A stretch of DNA of 64,000 nt from Camarhynchus parvulus (Eukaryota > Chordata > Aves > Passeriformes > Thraupidae). Position 1 is the stretch's first letter. Each line of letters begins with the position of its first letter. The notes beneath the pieces were generated by a model. That model searched no databases, was not told the origin of the DNA, and worked only from the letters and a program-made list of their open reading frames with translations. Shown here one piece after another: positions 34,025-48,579 of this stretch. The position numbers were made by a program, and so were the translations under genes. Where the stretch lies: assembly GCF_901933205.1 (NCBI RefSeq), contig NC_044590.1:2371501-2435500 (forward strand), in the 5' to 3' direction.

Positions 34025-37000
34025 GGTTGCATGTCTAAGTGCCTCCAGGGCACAGTATGCAATATATGTTTCTAATCTAGTGAAGAAAGACATGGGAAGA
34101 ACCAAAGAGTGGAGGAGAAACCCATTAAGTTCACCTTAGAGGTAAAGCATCAAGTAACAGGGCATTGAGCCTGGAGGGGAAAAAATTATGGAGTGAAATA
34201 ACAGTTTCTCATCTCAATCAAGATGTTATTCTAAAGGAAGGGTTTTATTCAAACATAAATGATTGGATTTAAAACAGATTACAACAGATAAGGGGAAGAT
34301 TTGCAAATTCAGGGGTGGCCTGGTGGCCCAGGGTGACTCTCTGTGGCTTTCCAAAGTTCGTTATGGTCTTAAAGAAATTAGAGGCATGTCAGATTGGAAT
34401 GGCAGAGCTCTGACTCTCTTCCTTTGCCCACTCTGACTCATACAACCTCTGCAAAGATATCTCTGCTTGGAGGGTGGGAAGAGAGTGCTGGGCCTTTAGT
34501 TTACCAAACCTGTCACAGTGTATTTTACACTCTCCTGTATATTATAAGAAATCTAAATCTTACAGTTATGGCTGGATTCCAGTCCCTTTACATCATTTAG
34601 GTGGATAATTTGTTCCACTGTGTTTTTCTTTCTTCTCAGCTGTACTTTCCCTTTGAAGCCTCCAGCTACTGGATTGGGGAGGTAAATTACAGTCTGTCTT
34701 AGGCCTGAATTGTGCCTCTTGTTTCAATTTTTGGAACTCTCATAATGGATTCATCCCAGGATTGCTTGCATTCAGAGGATTAAATAACTGGGACCCCTTT
34801 TCACAGAAGCTGCTGTGTGAAAATTGTTATGATACTTAAAAATGATCTTTTAGTACTTCCTTTCTGGAGGCTACAGGAGAAACAATGTTTTCTCTGTGTC
34901 ATTAAGTGCAAAAAAAAAAAGGTACTTGCTCAGTTTTCAACATGTGCACTCCCTCCTTGGCTTGCTGTTGCTTCTTTGGTGCATGTGCAGGTTCATAAGG
35001 GTCATTTTTGCTCTCTGTAGTGGCAGATAGAGACACCTGTGTGAGAATTTGGCCCTAAATACTCACCAGAGAATCACAGATATCTGACTGCATCAGGGAA
35101 ATATTCTGGTGACAATGTCTATGGTCATGGCAAAGCTGTAGTGAGATGTTTAAAGGGGATTCCTTTGGGATTTTATGGATATGGGGTTTTTTTGTTTTAT
35201 CATCTATCCAGTCAAATCTCACTAAACTTTGAAGCATGTGGAATCTAGCAAAGATTGGTGAAATTATAATGATGGGGAAAAGCAGCTTTGAGGAATAATG
35301 GGGATTTGCACTCCCTGAACTGCCCTGGTGCCTTATTCCCTGCCATGCCTGGCCACTGTTTTGGAGAGTTTTTAACCCATCAGACACCTCTGAGGGACCC
35401 ATCCAAAGTGGAGAAGATGAAAACTGATCCTGATATTTTAAAAGAGGAAAACCAAGGAAAATTCTTCCCCTTTTTGGAACTGAACTGGAAGGGTAAAACC
35501 CTCTCAGTTTTTTTTTTCTTCTTTTAAAAGGAGGTGACTTGAACAGCTCACTCTCATATCAGCCTTGGGAACTGCAGTGTCTTTATCATCTGCTCAGTGT
35601 GAACATCTCCTTAATGCTAATTAATGCCTGTTTGTGATGGACTCCTGCAATCCAAGGGCTGGATTTTCAAACTGCATTGTCATGTTCTCCATGTGTATTT
35701 CCAAGGAGCTGACCTGGACAGATTTATACCATTAATGCATTTTTTTAAATCTTGCACACATTTAGATTCTCTGTGTCCTAAACACAGACATATTTAGAAG
35801 AAATAAAAATGTAAATGAAAAACTGGTTTGTGTTTGGTTAATGAACAGAGCAGGAAGTGGGGATGTGCAAATGCCCAGCAGGCTCAGGGGTTAAACCTCC
35901 TCCCTTTAATTTTTACAATGGATTCTCAACATCCAGTATAAACAAAACTCAGCAAATTATTCCTTGTGCTGTGCTCAGCTGTCCAATCACACTCTCCTTT
36001 ATTCCTTATCATATACATACTACTTGAAAAGTATCTGAGGCAACTGGAAAGTGCTGTGTGAGATGCAGGGGAAGCCTTAACCACCAGGAATTAAAATGTT
36101 AAGCTGCACAGTGTACGAGTCACACAACCAGGTAGTTATTTTAATCAATTCCTTTAAATGATCGAGGCCTGAAGGAGAAAGTTAATGTAAAAATTAGAAA
36201 AGAAACCTCTCGAAACCATTATTGAGGGTGAAACAAAAAATAGTTAGTTATGAATTTAATCTGTGGTGGAACTTGGTGTGTAGAGATTCCTAAATATTGA
36301 TCATACTGTGGTGGCTCCTGCACGTGTGACAGGAGATGGGATGAGATCCCACTGAAGAATTTATTAATGAAATATTGGCTCTGCTGTAAAGAGCCTGGAG
36401 TTCAAATTCTCTGTTAAGTTTTCAGAAGAAAAGACTGGCATTATAGATGAGAACAAAACACTAAAATCTCTCTGCAGAGTTGGAGTTTCTATAACTGTGG
36501 TGGACCTTGGCAGGGTTAGTGGCAGGTGTGGTGAATAGTTCCAGAGGGAAAGGAGGGGGATTTGTGTTGAATTGGGTCAGATTATCAGTACAAATCAGTA
36601 CAAATATTCTGTTCTATTGCAAACAGTATCAGGTGTCCCTCAGACCCGCCACAGTCACCCCCACATGTCTGATTTGAGGGCAAGAAGTTGCTAAATATCA
36701 AAATTTTGCATGTAGGGAATCTATTTGGGAAGCCCTGATTTAGTCCTGCCACATTCCTTCCACTCCAGCAGCTGAGTTTGAGGCTGGACTGGAGCAGGAA
36801 GATACAAAATTCACCCTGGAGCATCTGAGCGATCCCGCAGTGGCAGGTTGGCCCTGCACAGCTGATGGTCTTTGAGGTGGCCCAGAGTCGTGCTTCCAGT
36901 CTCACCAGTGAGCAAAACCAGGAGCTTCTTGAAGCGAGAGGTTCCTGGGGTGGGGTGGGAAAAATCACAGGAAAAGGAAATAAGAATTTAAAAATCCCTG

Positions 37001-40000
37001 CTGTGGATTTGGCAGGCAACAAAGAAAACCAAACTGGCTGAAGGAAAACTTTTGTCAAAAGCTTTTTCTGCACAAAAACATGGTTTTAACCAAACTTTGG
37101 GATGGTCCAAATGATTTACGCCTTGCTCCCTTACAAAATAGTGATGGTGTTGATGAAATTTTATTCCAAGAAATTAAGAGTGATACATTTTAAATTTCAG
37201 AGCAGCTTTTTCCTTAGAACATTGGTAATAAAAAGGGTAAAACAGTTAACACTGAGACACTCCTCCTCCATTGAAACAAAATACTTTGACTCACTAAATT
37301 GAAATTTTGCTCTGAAATATTTCACTTCAAGTTCTGTCGCTGTTGCTATTTTGTATTTTTTCCCTGGTCCCAGATTACTATGGCTTTGTTTAATTTACAT
37401 GTTTTACATTGTAAAAAGTTCTTCATCTATTTAGCAACTTTATCTCTTCAGAGACTGATCTGAGTGCAGCAGAGTTGAAGCACTGCGCAGCACCAGTGCG
37501 CACAGAAGGCTGTTCTTGAATTTGCCTTTTTATTTTCACTCCTGCTCAGACCTCTCAACACAGCAGCTTCAAAATGTGCAGTCCTGAGAGCATCCACAAT
37601 GGGATTGGAAGGCCACCAGGAGTCAGTTTAAAGTGGTTTTTAGAAGGGGATGCAGTGGGTGCCATGGCAGAGCTGCACCATCGCTGCCGGTGGTGTAATT
37701 CAGGATTGAAGGTCCAATCCTATCCCCAGCTGTTAGCAGCTGTATTTAGTTGCATTTTCTGTGGGGTTTCCTCCTTCCCCCTGCTGCAGCTCAGCATTAT
37801 TGGTCTCTCAGTCCCCAGCCAAGCGCTGTGAGCCCAGGCTTGCTCAAGCACATAATGTGCAGCAGAAATGTCAGACTTGTGCCGTCACCTGAGATCAGTC
37901 ACAGCCCTCCCAAAGGGGCTGCAGCTCCACTGGAGCTGGGCTGGAGAGCACACGTGCTGCAAACACCTTCTGTGCATTTAATAAAGGATTCTCTGAGCTT
38001 GAAAAGCACCTTCAAATGAAGAATTTTCAACCAGCTCCTCCTGGCTGCGTCTGTTGATTCCTTTGCGCAAAAGGAACGTGTAATTCTTGCCCATTCAAGA
38101 CAAAAAGCACACCAAACATCAACACCTCCTTAGGATTTTGGGGTATCTTCTGCTCATTTCTCAGGTCAGCGTTTCTGTGATAGGTTGAGATGTTGTGGTT
38201 ATCCATGTCAGAGGCCAGACACAACTCTCAGAGCCCTGAGGGAAAGGTGACAAGCACCACAGTAGGTCTGCAAGGACCTTGTGCAACCCCTGGGCAACTC
38301 CTGCATCCCTGCTTTAAAAGGAAGCTTTCTTTGTTCCCAGATTTACATTTTGTTTTCTGCAGCAGGCTTTGTTTCTGCTTGAAGAATTCTTCTCCGTGGT
38401 TAAAAAGTCTCTTCGTGCTTGCTGCTGGCTGTGCAATGCCCGGTGAATGAGTTTTGATAATTTCTGTTGGGATTAATTAATTAATTGCAAATGTCTTCAG
38501 GCTAAATTGTGAGTTTGCATGTCAGGATGCTGTACATAATCAACAAAATCACTCAGGGGCTTGACATTATGGAGGTTACATGGAGATTGTGAGAGGAGCA
38601 CATTCATTCCACATTAGTCAAAACTTTCTATATGTTATTTATAGAACAGTTCCTCTTTTATGAATTCTCAGAGTCAGAAGCAGAGATTTAAGATGAAATG
38701 GAAGGGTAATGACAGAAGCAGGGAGATAATTCCTGCTTCTGATTGATACTATTTGATAAAGTTGCAAAATGTTTGAATAGGATGAGTTACAATTTTAATG
38801 GGAAGTAGGACTGGAATAAATAAATAAAAATCCATAATAACATTTCAGGTTAGATGGAGCACTGCTCTCCCAAATGAATGAGCACTAATGAAGCATCGTA
38901 TGAACTTCTAGAGGCTGGCTACACCAGCCAAGTGAAGGGCACTGGATGCATTATAAAGTCAGAGAAAGATTTTTAATTTGGATGTTATCAGCACCAACTG
39001 ACCCATGAGAATAAACAGTGCATGAGGCACATAAAAAGCATTTCTTAAATCTATAAACCTGAACGTCTTGGCTTCTGTCCTGATCCTAGATTATTTGGTT
39101 GTGCTTTTTTTTTTTTTTTTTAATTTAACTGACATCTCCTGCCTCATAAAAAGTCTATTCAGGAGCTGCACTGAATCCAGCAAAGTTGAGGCAAACCCAG
39201 CTGCACAAAGGCTTTATGGTTTATAATGAAACAGGAGGCAGATTTTCCAAACGTCTTTATGTCTGTATTTTGAAATCATCACTTTAAATCCCCTTGGCAA
39301 TGAAAGCATTGTTGCTTCTGCTGGATTCAGAAGCACTTTTCATACACTTGGTAAAGTGATTTGTTGGTTCAAGTAAGTTAGTTCAAATAAGCTTGTGGTT
39401 TTGATCCATAGTAGATGGAATTTTTGGGGGTTTTTTTCCTAGTAATGAATGCAACTCATTGGTCTTAAGTCTGCAGCAGCTGTGGTCCCAGTATGTCCCA
39501 GTCAGTGACCAGTTTCCCCTGCAGGGCTGGGAATACCCACCAGGCTGGCTGCCTTTCCCTGATCTATTTTAAATGTTCATCAAAGCAGAATGTGAACTTC
39601 CACTTGGAATGCTCCACGAAGCAGCCTAGGCCTTTGCAGGCCTTGTGTTATTTACATTTCTGGCTGGATGTTTTGGTTGCATAATCAGGTGCACATGGAA
39701 ATGTGGCATGCAGCAAAATGCTCCAAGCATGCGTGAAAACGCAGCATCCGCCTGGGGAGGCTGGACAGTGTTTAAAGGTGATCTTTGCTCTCAACATTCA
39801 GGGGTTTTAAGGATGCTGCTGTAATAACAGCAAAAGCAAAACTCTGCCTGGTTGACTTGAAAACTGTGCTCCAAGAAAGTAGCTTTGTCTTGGCCTCTGA
39901 TAACCAGGTTTTGTTAAAAAGGGATGTAAAATAGTAATGCAAAAATAGGTTTTGTTCAGCTTGTGGATGTTCTTTCCTCCCGAGCACCTGACTGTCTGAA

Positions 40001-41184
40001 GCATTATGGATTGGTGGGAAAAATGCAGCTGTGTGTGGTGTTCACTAGAATTGGCCAGTTGTGCCCGCATTTATTTGGTTTATATTTACAATTATCTCTT
40101 ATGCATGTGGAAATTAGACGTGTCCTGCGAGTGAGTTGGAGCATATATTTCACTAAATCAAAAGAAGTTTATGTAAATAGATGCCATAGTAAAATCTGCT
40201 GTTAAAATCCAGCATAGAGACAGCATTCCTGGATATTCTCCAGAGATGTTAGAGCTCCAGAATGCAGCAGCACAGCTTGATCTCCCTTTTAGCTCTCCAG
40301 AACTTGCTTTTTAACAACTGGGGCCTGGACAGGCAGAAATGGAAGGAAAGCGCTGCTCTCCTCACCTCTTGAGGTGGAAAAGGGCTTCCCAGGAGCAAAA
40401 GGATGCTTCCAACCCAAAGAATGCCAAAGGTGGCCATGGAGATGCTTCTGGCAGGTGTCTGTTACCCATTGTCTGTGGGACAGACATTCCTGGAGCATCC
40501 TTTGAAATCTCTGTCATCCTGATATACACCGATTCCCAATGGGTTTTTGGGATTGCTCTCTGCTTCTTTTTTGGGAGCATAATCTTTGATTCTTCCTGAT
40601 CTTTCACGTTTTCACATAGCCCACAGTACCATGGAGGAGCTGAAATGTAACCTGCTTCTTCTTAGTCCAGATCTGGATCACATTCATTGTTGGGCCCTCG
40701 CTCTTTAATCAAATCCTCTTTGCAAAATCCCATCTTCTACAGGGTGGGTTTGCTTTTTGTTGTTTGTTTTGTTTTGCTGTTTGTGTTTTTAAAAATTTAT
40801 TTATTGTTGGATTTCATCTGGTACGAAGGTTTAAACTACAGAAGTAATTTAAAATATCGTGGCATTTCCTTTCTTAATTAATCCCAACTGTTTTCCCTGG
40901 TAGCACAGAAAGTATCAGTATTTGATGAGGACGCTTTGCCTTCATCACTGGGGCAGTGGATTCTTCCTGCCGAGTCTGTAAACAGCGGACAAGCCACAGA
41001 GTTCAGCCTTCATGTTCTGCTTTTCATTAAGCCCAGACTAGAGGAGCACCCAGCTGTGTCTTCCTGTAAGGTCTGTCAGTCTTCCAAAGCTTGTTAACAT
41101 GCTAATATAAAAGGAAATAGGGCTGACTTCAAGGAATTTACAACTAGTCTTAAACTTCAAAGAGTAGAGCTACATCTCTTCAAT
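34025..41184. other. No gene seen; 7 kb of plain non-coding DNA
   Basis: The longest open frame is 162 codons (36,585-37,073, - strand), without recognisable domains. Simple runs include A11 at 34,910-34,920 and T17 at 39,105-39,121. ATTAATTAATTAATTG occurs near 38,473, and a G/T-rich stretch lies at 40,747-40,790. GGGGTGGGGTGGG near 36,950 could contribute to a G-quadruplex but has only three runs. No interspersed repeat was recognised. Confidence 0.65.
39105..39121. repeat. Poly(T), 17 bases
   Basis: An uninterrupted run of T. No retroelement body is recognisable on its upstream or downstream side. Confidence 0.9.
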
Positions 41185-41202
41185 ACAACAACAACAACAA
41201 CA
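41185..41202. repeat. (ACA)6 microsatellite
   Basis: Six perfect ACA units followed by an A run. It is a short trinucleotide repeat outside any supported coding frame. Confidence 0.88.
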
Positions 41203-44200
41203 AAAATCCTATAATAAAAGTTCTGTTAGCCACGAGGACAGATCTGGGTGCATTGAACACTTCAGCCGTAGTGCAGGATGCCACATTTCTTGATGCAAGT
41301 TGCAACACAAAGCCTCCTGCAGTTGTGAAACTTTGTTCATAGCTGGTAGGTTTGATCAGAGACAAGATAAATTGCTGTCCAGCCCACAATTAGGATATCA
41401 GGCACGAAGTTGTCAATCTCTCCTTCCCTGAACCTGTTTCCCATGTAAATGCTTGCAGGGGGATGGATGGTGGATCAGGTTGGAACAGTAGGCAGCATTC
41501 TCAGGTGGCAGGAATTGGAAGGACTCCTATGACTTCAAGGGGAATTACTGAACATCTGAGCAGCTGGCCCAGGCTGAGGGAACAGCTGCAGTGTCGTCTG
41601 AAGGTGTTCAGACAAGGTGGGACACATTCTGTGGATTGCCATGGAAAAAGAGAGCACTGCTCTGTGGAATCCAGGGGAATGACCCAGGGCTGGAACTGAA
41701 CCTGCAGCAGGGCTCACAGAAATGGGGCCAAGTGATGCTTCCCCAGTCCCCAGTGATTTGAGGATCAGGGACTTCCTGAATTAGGATCAATATAATTTAT
41801 ATCAAGAAGCAATCCATTATCCGCCCACCTCATTTTCTTATTGCATCTCTTCTTTAGTTGAGTGGATAACATGAAAGATTCACTGAAAATGCCTCTTTCT
41901 CGCCTTGGAGGGCTCTCTGCTCCTGGTGGAGCCTAGAGGACATTTCAGGTCTTGCAGGAACAAGGTGAGATGAGGTTCTGCATCCCTGAAGTTCTCAGAT
42001 GGGAACTTTTCATCAGCAGTGAGAGTAAATTGCTGTGTTTATCACCTGTGGATCAGATTTCTGGCAAAGGAAAAACACCTCAGACATTCAATAATGTACC
42101 ATTATTTTGATGTTTGAAAAGATTTCCTTTAAAATTCTCCTGGAGAAAGCTGAGGAATTTGGATGCATAGGAGTAAGGGTTGTTGCACAGCTGAGATAAT
42201 TATATATTGAATGGCTTTGGCAGGGACCCTGAGCAATAAATGTGTCAGATGACACATTCCAGAGTCATTTGAGGAGATTTCTTCATGGGGTAATTTTTAA
42301 AATCAAGATTGAACTCTTTGTGTCAAGGAACTATAAGAATTTGTGTGTATTCACTTCACCTCCAAACTGATTTCTTTGGTCACCCAGAAATATTAAAAGC
42401 AATTCAATACAGGGATTAAAAAAAATTTAAAAAAGCAAAGTAGCATATTAAACTCTGCTGGTATTCACACTGTTCCTTCTCTGACAGCTTGTTAAAAATG
42501 TTGGGGGAATAGGTGCTGTTGTTATACTTTTGTTATTTGGTGCTAATTAGAACAAACTCACACAGAATCAAGAGTGGTTTCTAAAGGGAACTGATGGTTT
42601 AATAGGAATTAATTGAAAATACAGCCCCGAGTGGTGCAGGAGGGCACAGGGAGCAATGGCATACGTTTAGATTCCCTCACCAAAGTGTTCTGTGCTCCTT
42701 GCAAAGGCAGCTGTGACTGCATCCACACTGGGAAAGCACAGGCAGGAAGAGTGAGGACCAGGATGGCTGGGCTGGAACCAGAACCAAGCACAGCCATGTC
42801 CAAGTTACATTTTCCAGCTTCCTTTCACCTTGGAAAATGCAGAGATGTGGATGGCAACAGGTTGTGTAGCAGCCCTGCTGCTGTGTCCAGAAATAGGGTT
42901 TGCAAAGCAACAATGACTGGTCAAATAAAGTAATTTTTACAATTATTTCCCTTGGGTATTGATAGCATTCATGGCTGCAGTTTCCACCCTCAGTTCACCT
43001 GGGGGTTCTCTCATGTGTAGGAATTTCTGTTCTTTCTGCTGGCTCCTGCTGGTCTTATCAAGGGTCACTGGAAAATAACCCTCTCCAAAACACAAATAAA
43101 AGAATTCTTATGTAAAGAAACAAACTGCCCCATAAAGCCTTTGTTTCTTTGACAGCAAAGCTGGGCATTTAGGCAGTGATGTGCTGTTTTTTTCAATGTT
43201 CTTGAAAATCCCATTTTAAGAGGAAAAAAATTATAGGAAAGGCTGCATCAGTCTTGTTAAATTCCTGGGGATGGAGCTAAACATGATCTGGTGTGTATCT
43301 ATTGCCTTCTGCCAAAAGCACCTCAATTTTGTCAGAGAAAAATGGTAGGAGACACTGTGCCATAAGCTGATAAGGTCATATTAAATCAGCTGTCCGTTGA
43401 GTCTCACATATTTTATATATAGACATCCCCTGAGGGGGTTGTGTTCAGACCCTGGGACAGCCAGCACATAGGTGATGGCTGACAAGCGCAGCAAATCAGC
43501 TAGAAGGAAACCACACTTTTTTCTTTCTTTTTTATTGGGTGGGGGTGGAAAGTGTGCGAATTAAACAAAAAACTGAAGATGACATCATTTAGAATGATGA
43601 TCGTGTGGCATTGTGAGCATTTGCAGCAGCAACAGAGAACTTAGCAGTGAAGGCTTTGAGGTGACAGATCCCAGCTGAGGCGCTGGAACATGACAGGGAT
43701 TTGGGAGCAGCCCCCTTCCCTGCTGGAGTAATGAGCAACAGCAGGAAAACTGGGAATTAATGTTATAAAGGAAATCAAGTTCCTCAGTAAAGATATTAAA
43801 ATTATCATAGAATTTGCTTTGGAAAAAAAAAATTGTTGCTTAATATAGCCTTAAGAATCTGGCACATTCTCGATGATGTTAATCCATCTGCTGACATTTC
43901 ATCTTCCTCTTATTGGTTTTCCTTCCAGTTTTTTGATACCTCCAGCATTTTAGATGTTATGTTATTGAAGTCGTGGATCTGGTAGAAAACAAATTACTCC
44001 ATAGACTTAATTGCACCCATCTCACTCTTTATCTTGTTGAGGTGAACTTCTTATCTGCATTTCATTGTGGGAAAAAAAAAATCTGTGATAGGAAACAAAC
44101 ATACAAAAAGGGAGCAGGGGTTGATCACCTCTTGCCGTTTTCCCAAGAGCAAAATTAACAAGATAAGCCATTATTACCTGTCAGGTATTATCTAAAGCTC

Positions 44201-47200
44201 AAATATTCTGGGCCCTGGGTAGACCTGAGGAAACCTTGTGCTTTTGCGCCAAACTATGAAAAAAGTATTCCTGCTTGTATTATTTAGACAGTTAAGTTGG
44301 AGAACTTTTTCTCTCTGGGAAACTCCCTTGGTGGAGAAAGATTATATTAGAGGGAACTTGGTGCTTTATCATGCTGAAATGTGGAGCTAGAGAAGGAATA
44401 CATTTTAAATGATCATCTAAAATTCTAGTTTCACTGTTGTGATTTTGAATTTTGACTGAAAGCATCTTGGTTTTCTAGACTGATCCCTTTCCCCTCACTG
44501 TCACCTCTGTGCTAGAATTCATATAGAATTTCCAGATCTCTTTTACGGGTGCAATCCTTTCAGCGTTGTGGTTTTGTGTTTCTTGATGCTTTTGGGTTGG
44601 GTTTTTTTGTAGCTGGTACATTGCTTTACACAGAATAATTCAAGGAGCCAGCAGATGAACGGCGTGTGTTGTACACATTTCTCAAGGTGTTCCAGATTCC
44701 CTCCTTAAACAAGCATGTGCTTGTGTGCAGTTCTGCTCGTGGAGCTTTGTGGTTGATGTCTATAAGTTATTCCACTTGATGAATGTATGGATTCAGTGCT
44801 GGAATTAGCGGAGTGTGTGGATCAGGGAAGTCAAGGCAGGAGGGGAATCTGCGGGGAAAACCCAATTGAGTGGCTTACCCGAGACTTCTGAAGTAAGTTC
44901 CTTAATTTCTTTGTGTTTTCTCTTTTTGCTGCAAGGTTTTTCTTTGTTTGTACGTGTTTAATTAGTATCTCAAAAGCACATGCAAACGAGCTGTCTGGCT
45001 GAAGATTTTGGAGCACGCGGGAGTGGATGAAAGTGGTTGAGGAATACAAAGGAGCACCTACAGGGAAAACGTGCTTCTGCCTCCTGTCCCTTGGCTGCCA
45101 ACAAGCCAAACTCCAACCTGGCTCTGCTGAAGCCAAATCTTAAACTTTTTGTGGCCAGGCTTTTACCTCAGGCTAAAATAGATGTTTGACAAAGGTCCAA
45201 CTCTTCAGTTGGTTGTAGTGTCCCTAAAAGATTGCTGAGCTGCTTGGTGGGATGTGTCCATAGCCTAAATTACACTGTGGGATGATTCCCAGCAGGAGGA
45301 TGGCCAGGAGGCACTGCTAAATCTGGCCCTTAGGAAAACTGACACTCTGTATGTTCCACATAGGTTCTCCCACTCCCTTACTGTCAGAAAATGCTGAATT
45401 AGAAAGCTGTTACAAGATCCATCTTTGTTAGAGAAGCGTTTTCAGATAACGGGGAATTCAGGGATTTATTCACCGGATGATAGTGGATGAATGGTGTCTG
45501 TTTTCTGTGCATGAATTGTAATTGACTTTATTATGAGGTTCTCAATGTATTCATTATTTGAGCTGATTTCCTGATTCATTCTTTGTCAGTGGATTGGCTG
45601 CCAGCACTTCATTGTGGGTTTCCAACATTTAAAATTTCAGCTCTTTGTAATGGGTATCAAAGTCACATGGCGTTCTTCTTTTTCCTGGTTGGAAAAGGGG
45701 TTGATGCAAATACTAAAACTGAACGTGAATTTAAAATTCACTTTTTAAAACACCTTTAAAGTACATTATTTTTAGGCAAAACTTGTCTTAGTGCAACAGT
45801 CTCAAAACCTGTTCCTTTTCCTTGCCCTGATCAAGCAACATACCAAAGTCTTGAGTGACACTCAGGTTTCTGCTCTGGTATTTGCACAGATTGATGTGTA
45901 GGAGCTCACTTGAAGAATCAGGCTGGAAAGCAACTTGAATGCAGTGAAACAGAATATTCACAGGCTTATTTGCAGCTTTCTCTCACTTCTAATAATAAGT
46001 GTAAGTGTGGATCACTTGAGCTGTCTCACTGTTCCCAGCTCTCTGCAAGTTCTTCAGGGATTTATTTCTCTCTCTCTCTAGGGCTGCCTGTTGGAAAACA
46101 GGAGACTCTTAAGCTAAATTCACCCTGCACACATACAGTGTTGACTTCTTATCATCAATCTGTGACTCAAGACCAAAAGCAACCCACACTCCAGTTATTT
46201 GACCCTCTGGAATTCTGCCTCCCTCTGAGCAGCACAGTTCCATGGGCTGACAGTGCTGGGTGTTCCCAGGATATTCTCTTTTCCCCAGGTTTTTCTTCCC
46301 TTTGCTGCAGATTTATGCATAGGTAGAATTTCTAGGCATAAAACATGTGATGTAAAAGTGGAATGGAAGTTGACCTCTTTGGTGTTTGTATCAGCATCCT
46401 GAGACATGAGTTCATCCTCATTTTCCTACTTTGGTTCTTCATGGGCTGATCAGCTGCTAAGTCCATGTGTTCATGGCTTGGGGTCTCAAAGACTTCAGGA
46501 TAAATTGCTATATTCCCCCAGTCTTTCATTCCTCCTTTTCTGGGTCAGGAATAACATGGAATGAAGTAGGATACAGAAAACTTTGTCTAGCTCCTGACTT
46601 GGGTATAGAAATTGAAATGCAATGAACCTTTAATAGAACTAAAGAGTTGGCAATGCTTTTCTGCTGCAAATATGCAATTTTTGGTTGAATTGGACGGAGA
46701 GTTTTGATATTCAGAGCCATAAAACCAGTAGTTTGAGCATTCCAACTCCAATTAGTGGCTGAGGAAGCAAGTTCATACATCTGTGTCTCACCTTCCTGTC
46801 GGGGTCGTGATATTTTGGGAAATTCTGAAGCAGAGAACAGGTTGGGGTTGAAGATGACTGTGATAGTCAATGGTGCTGTGAAGCACAATATTAATGCTCT
46901 GGCATTACCCATTCATGTTAATTCTGGGATCTCCTGCCCTGTTAGGGATTGGTGTAATGTCAGCATATCCTGGGAGGCAGGAATTAACCCCGTGTCCATA
47001 GAGTGATGACGAAATATAGCAAAGCTTCTGTGTGTGCACTTCACGAGGAGTCACTCACTGACTCTTTTCATTAACTGGCAAAATTTTTCCATCAACAAGA
47101 GTAAACCAAGCAAATTTTGATTAGAAAAATTATCAGAGGATGAAAATAATTTAGAATATATGTTCATGATGGTTTCCTTGGCATGACAGGACAGTCATTG

Positions 47201-47402
47201 CTGATTTTTTTCTTGGTATTCAAAATGTTGGAGAAGAAAGGAAGAAGTGAGGAGCCAAAGCCTCTCTGAAGGGTTTCACACTTTAAGTGTAGATATTATT
47301 ATCAATCCCAATTTTAAGAGGTGTTCCTATGTCCTTGTTTCTGAGGGACCCAGGATTAGAGCCTACCTCCAGTAATTTCTGTCCCTGATAATGATTTATT
47401 TA
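41203..47402. other. No gene seen
   Basis: Open frames reach 138 codons (45,910-46,326, +) and 128 codons (46,526-46,912, -). Neither belongs to a family I recognise and neither has convincing splice flanks. A TC run of about 13 bases lies at 46,067-46,079. The remainder is AT-leaning unique sequence. Confidence 0.65.
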
Positions 47403-47459
47403 TTTCATATACAGATAGAGTGTATATGAGTGTATAGAGTGTTTCATATACAGATAGAG
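47403..47459. repeat. 39-bp tandem duplication, about 1.5 copies
   Basis: TTTCATATACAGATAGAG occurs at 47,403-47,420 and exactly again at 47,442-47,459, separated by TGTATATGAGTGTATAGAGTG. The spacer itself contains GTGTATA-type words, suggesting stepwise slippage. Confidence 0.9.
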
Positions 47460-48239
47460 TTCAGGGAGATTTAAAATTCCCTCCTGCACAAGCTCTCACT
47501 GTTGTGATGAAAGTCTCAGTTTCAGAGTAGTCCCAGGTGCAGGATCCTCTCTCCTTCGAAGATTTTCTTCTCTTCCTACCCTAACTGGTCCTACTGGTCT
47601 TAGTGTAAATATTCAGCTGAACTCTTTCTATAAATGAAGGAAAGAAATCCATGACAAAGCTCTCTCAGCACCTTTTTTTTTAATAACAATATGGTTAACT
47701 ATCTTTAAAATCTGCTGAACAATTAAAGACATTCCCATAAACAGCCCAGGCACTCCTCCAGCCCCGGTGCATTAACAGCATCGTGCAGCAACTTACACGA
47801 GCAACACAGCTCCCAAAAATGTGCAATTTGGCCCAGGAGACCAGTTGGTAAAAATGCTACATTCCTTTTCTTGCTAAAAATGGCTTTCTGAGCAATTTCA
47901 GAGTGGTCATTTACACAATCACGTTTGAAATGGCTCAGAGAGGAGAAAATCTTTACATTTGCTAGATAATGCAAGGATGAACTCAACCAGCCCTGTCCAC
48001 TTTGCAGATGGAGAAAGTGAGGCAGAAAAGAGCTTTTTCTTCAATTTCCAGCAGGAGCTGGGGGCAGAGGAGGGAGGGAAGCCCAGGTGCAGAGAACCAT
48101 GTGTTCCAACTGCAATATTTCATTTCAGCCAGGAAATGTTGGCCCTACAACGCCACATTTTATAATATATATAGAAAGTGTGTATATTTATATCTATAAC
48201 TTAAAAGGTAGGTGGATTATTTTCCATGTTAAATTTATA

Positions 48240-48540
48240 GATAATTTACATAACTAATTTGTAAGCCAAAGTGTAAATGATGCTCAGCTGAAGTGACCAT
48301 TTTGACAAGCAAGTGCAAACATTGTCAGAACATTGGCAGATCTGCTTTCGACAAGACTGAGCTTGACAGCTTTTTCTGTGTTCATCTGGATTTTCTAGGG
48401 GGGCATCAAGGGGGGAGTGTGTTTTGCTTTTTTTTTAAGAGCTACTTAAGATTATAGCATTATAATAGTCTGTTTTTTTAAATTTTCCATCGAGCCGTGT
48501 CAATTAAGATATTAAAAATCTGGCATGAAAGCCAGAAAGC
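48240..48540. promoter_or_regulatory. Enhancer-like island
   Basis: Contains TGACAG at 48,364-48,369 (MEIS/TALE type), TCAATTAAG near 48,499, the SOX-like words ACATTGT and ACATTGG near 48,318 and 48,331, and CGAGCCGTG near 48,491. The sequence from 48,260 to 48,390 is complex and repeat-free, flanked by T-rich runs. The motif mix resembles developmental enhancers. Function is inferred. Confidence 0.28.
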
Positions 48541-48549
48541 TGTGGGGTG

Positions 48550-48579
48550 TTTTTTTTGTTTTTTTCTTTTTTTTTTTTT
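48550..48579. repeat. T-rich run
   Basis: T tracts interrupted by single G and C residues. This is low-complexity DNA. Confidence 0.85.

Noticed and set aside
35067..35087. Possible 21-nt - strand microexon flanked by GTGAGT
   Set aside because: The acceptor tract is short and purine-interrupted, and there is no partner exon.
36585..37073. 162-codon open frame, - strand
   Set aside because: No recognisable motif and no supporting splice sites.
46526..46912. 128-codon - strand frame that looked somewhat protein-like; a decayed retroelement was considered
   Set aside because: I could not identify any polymerase, gag or envelope motif, LTR or poly(A) tail.
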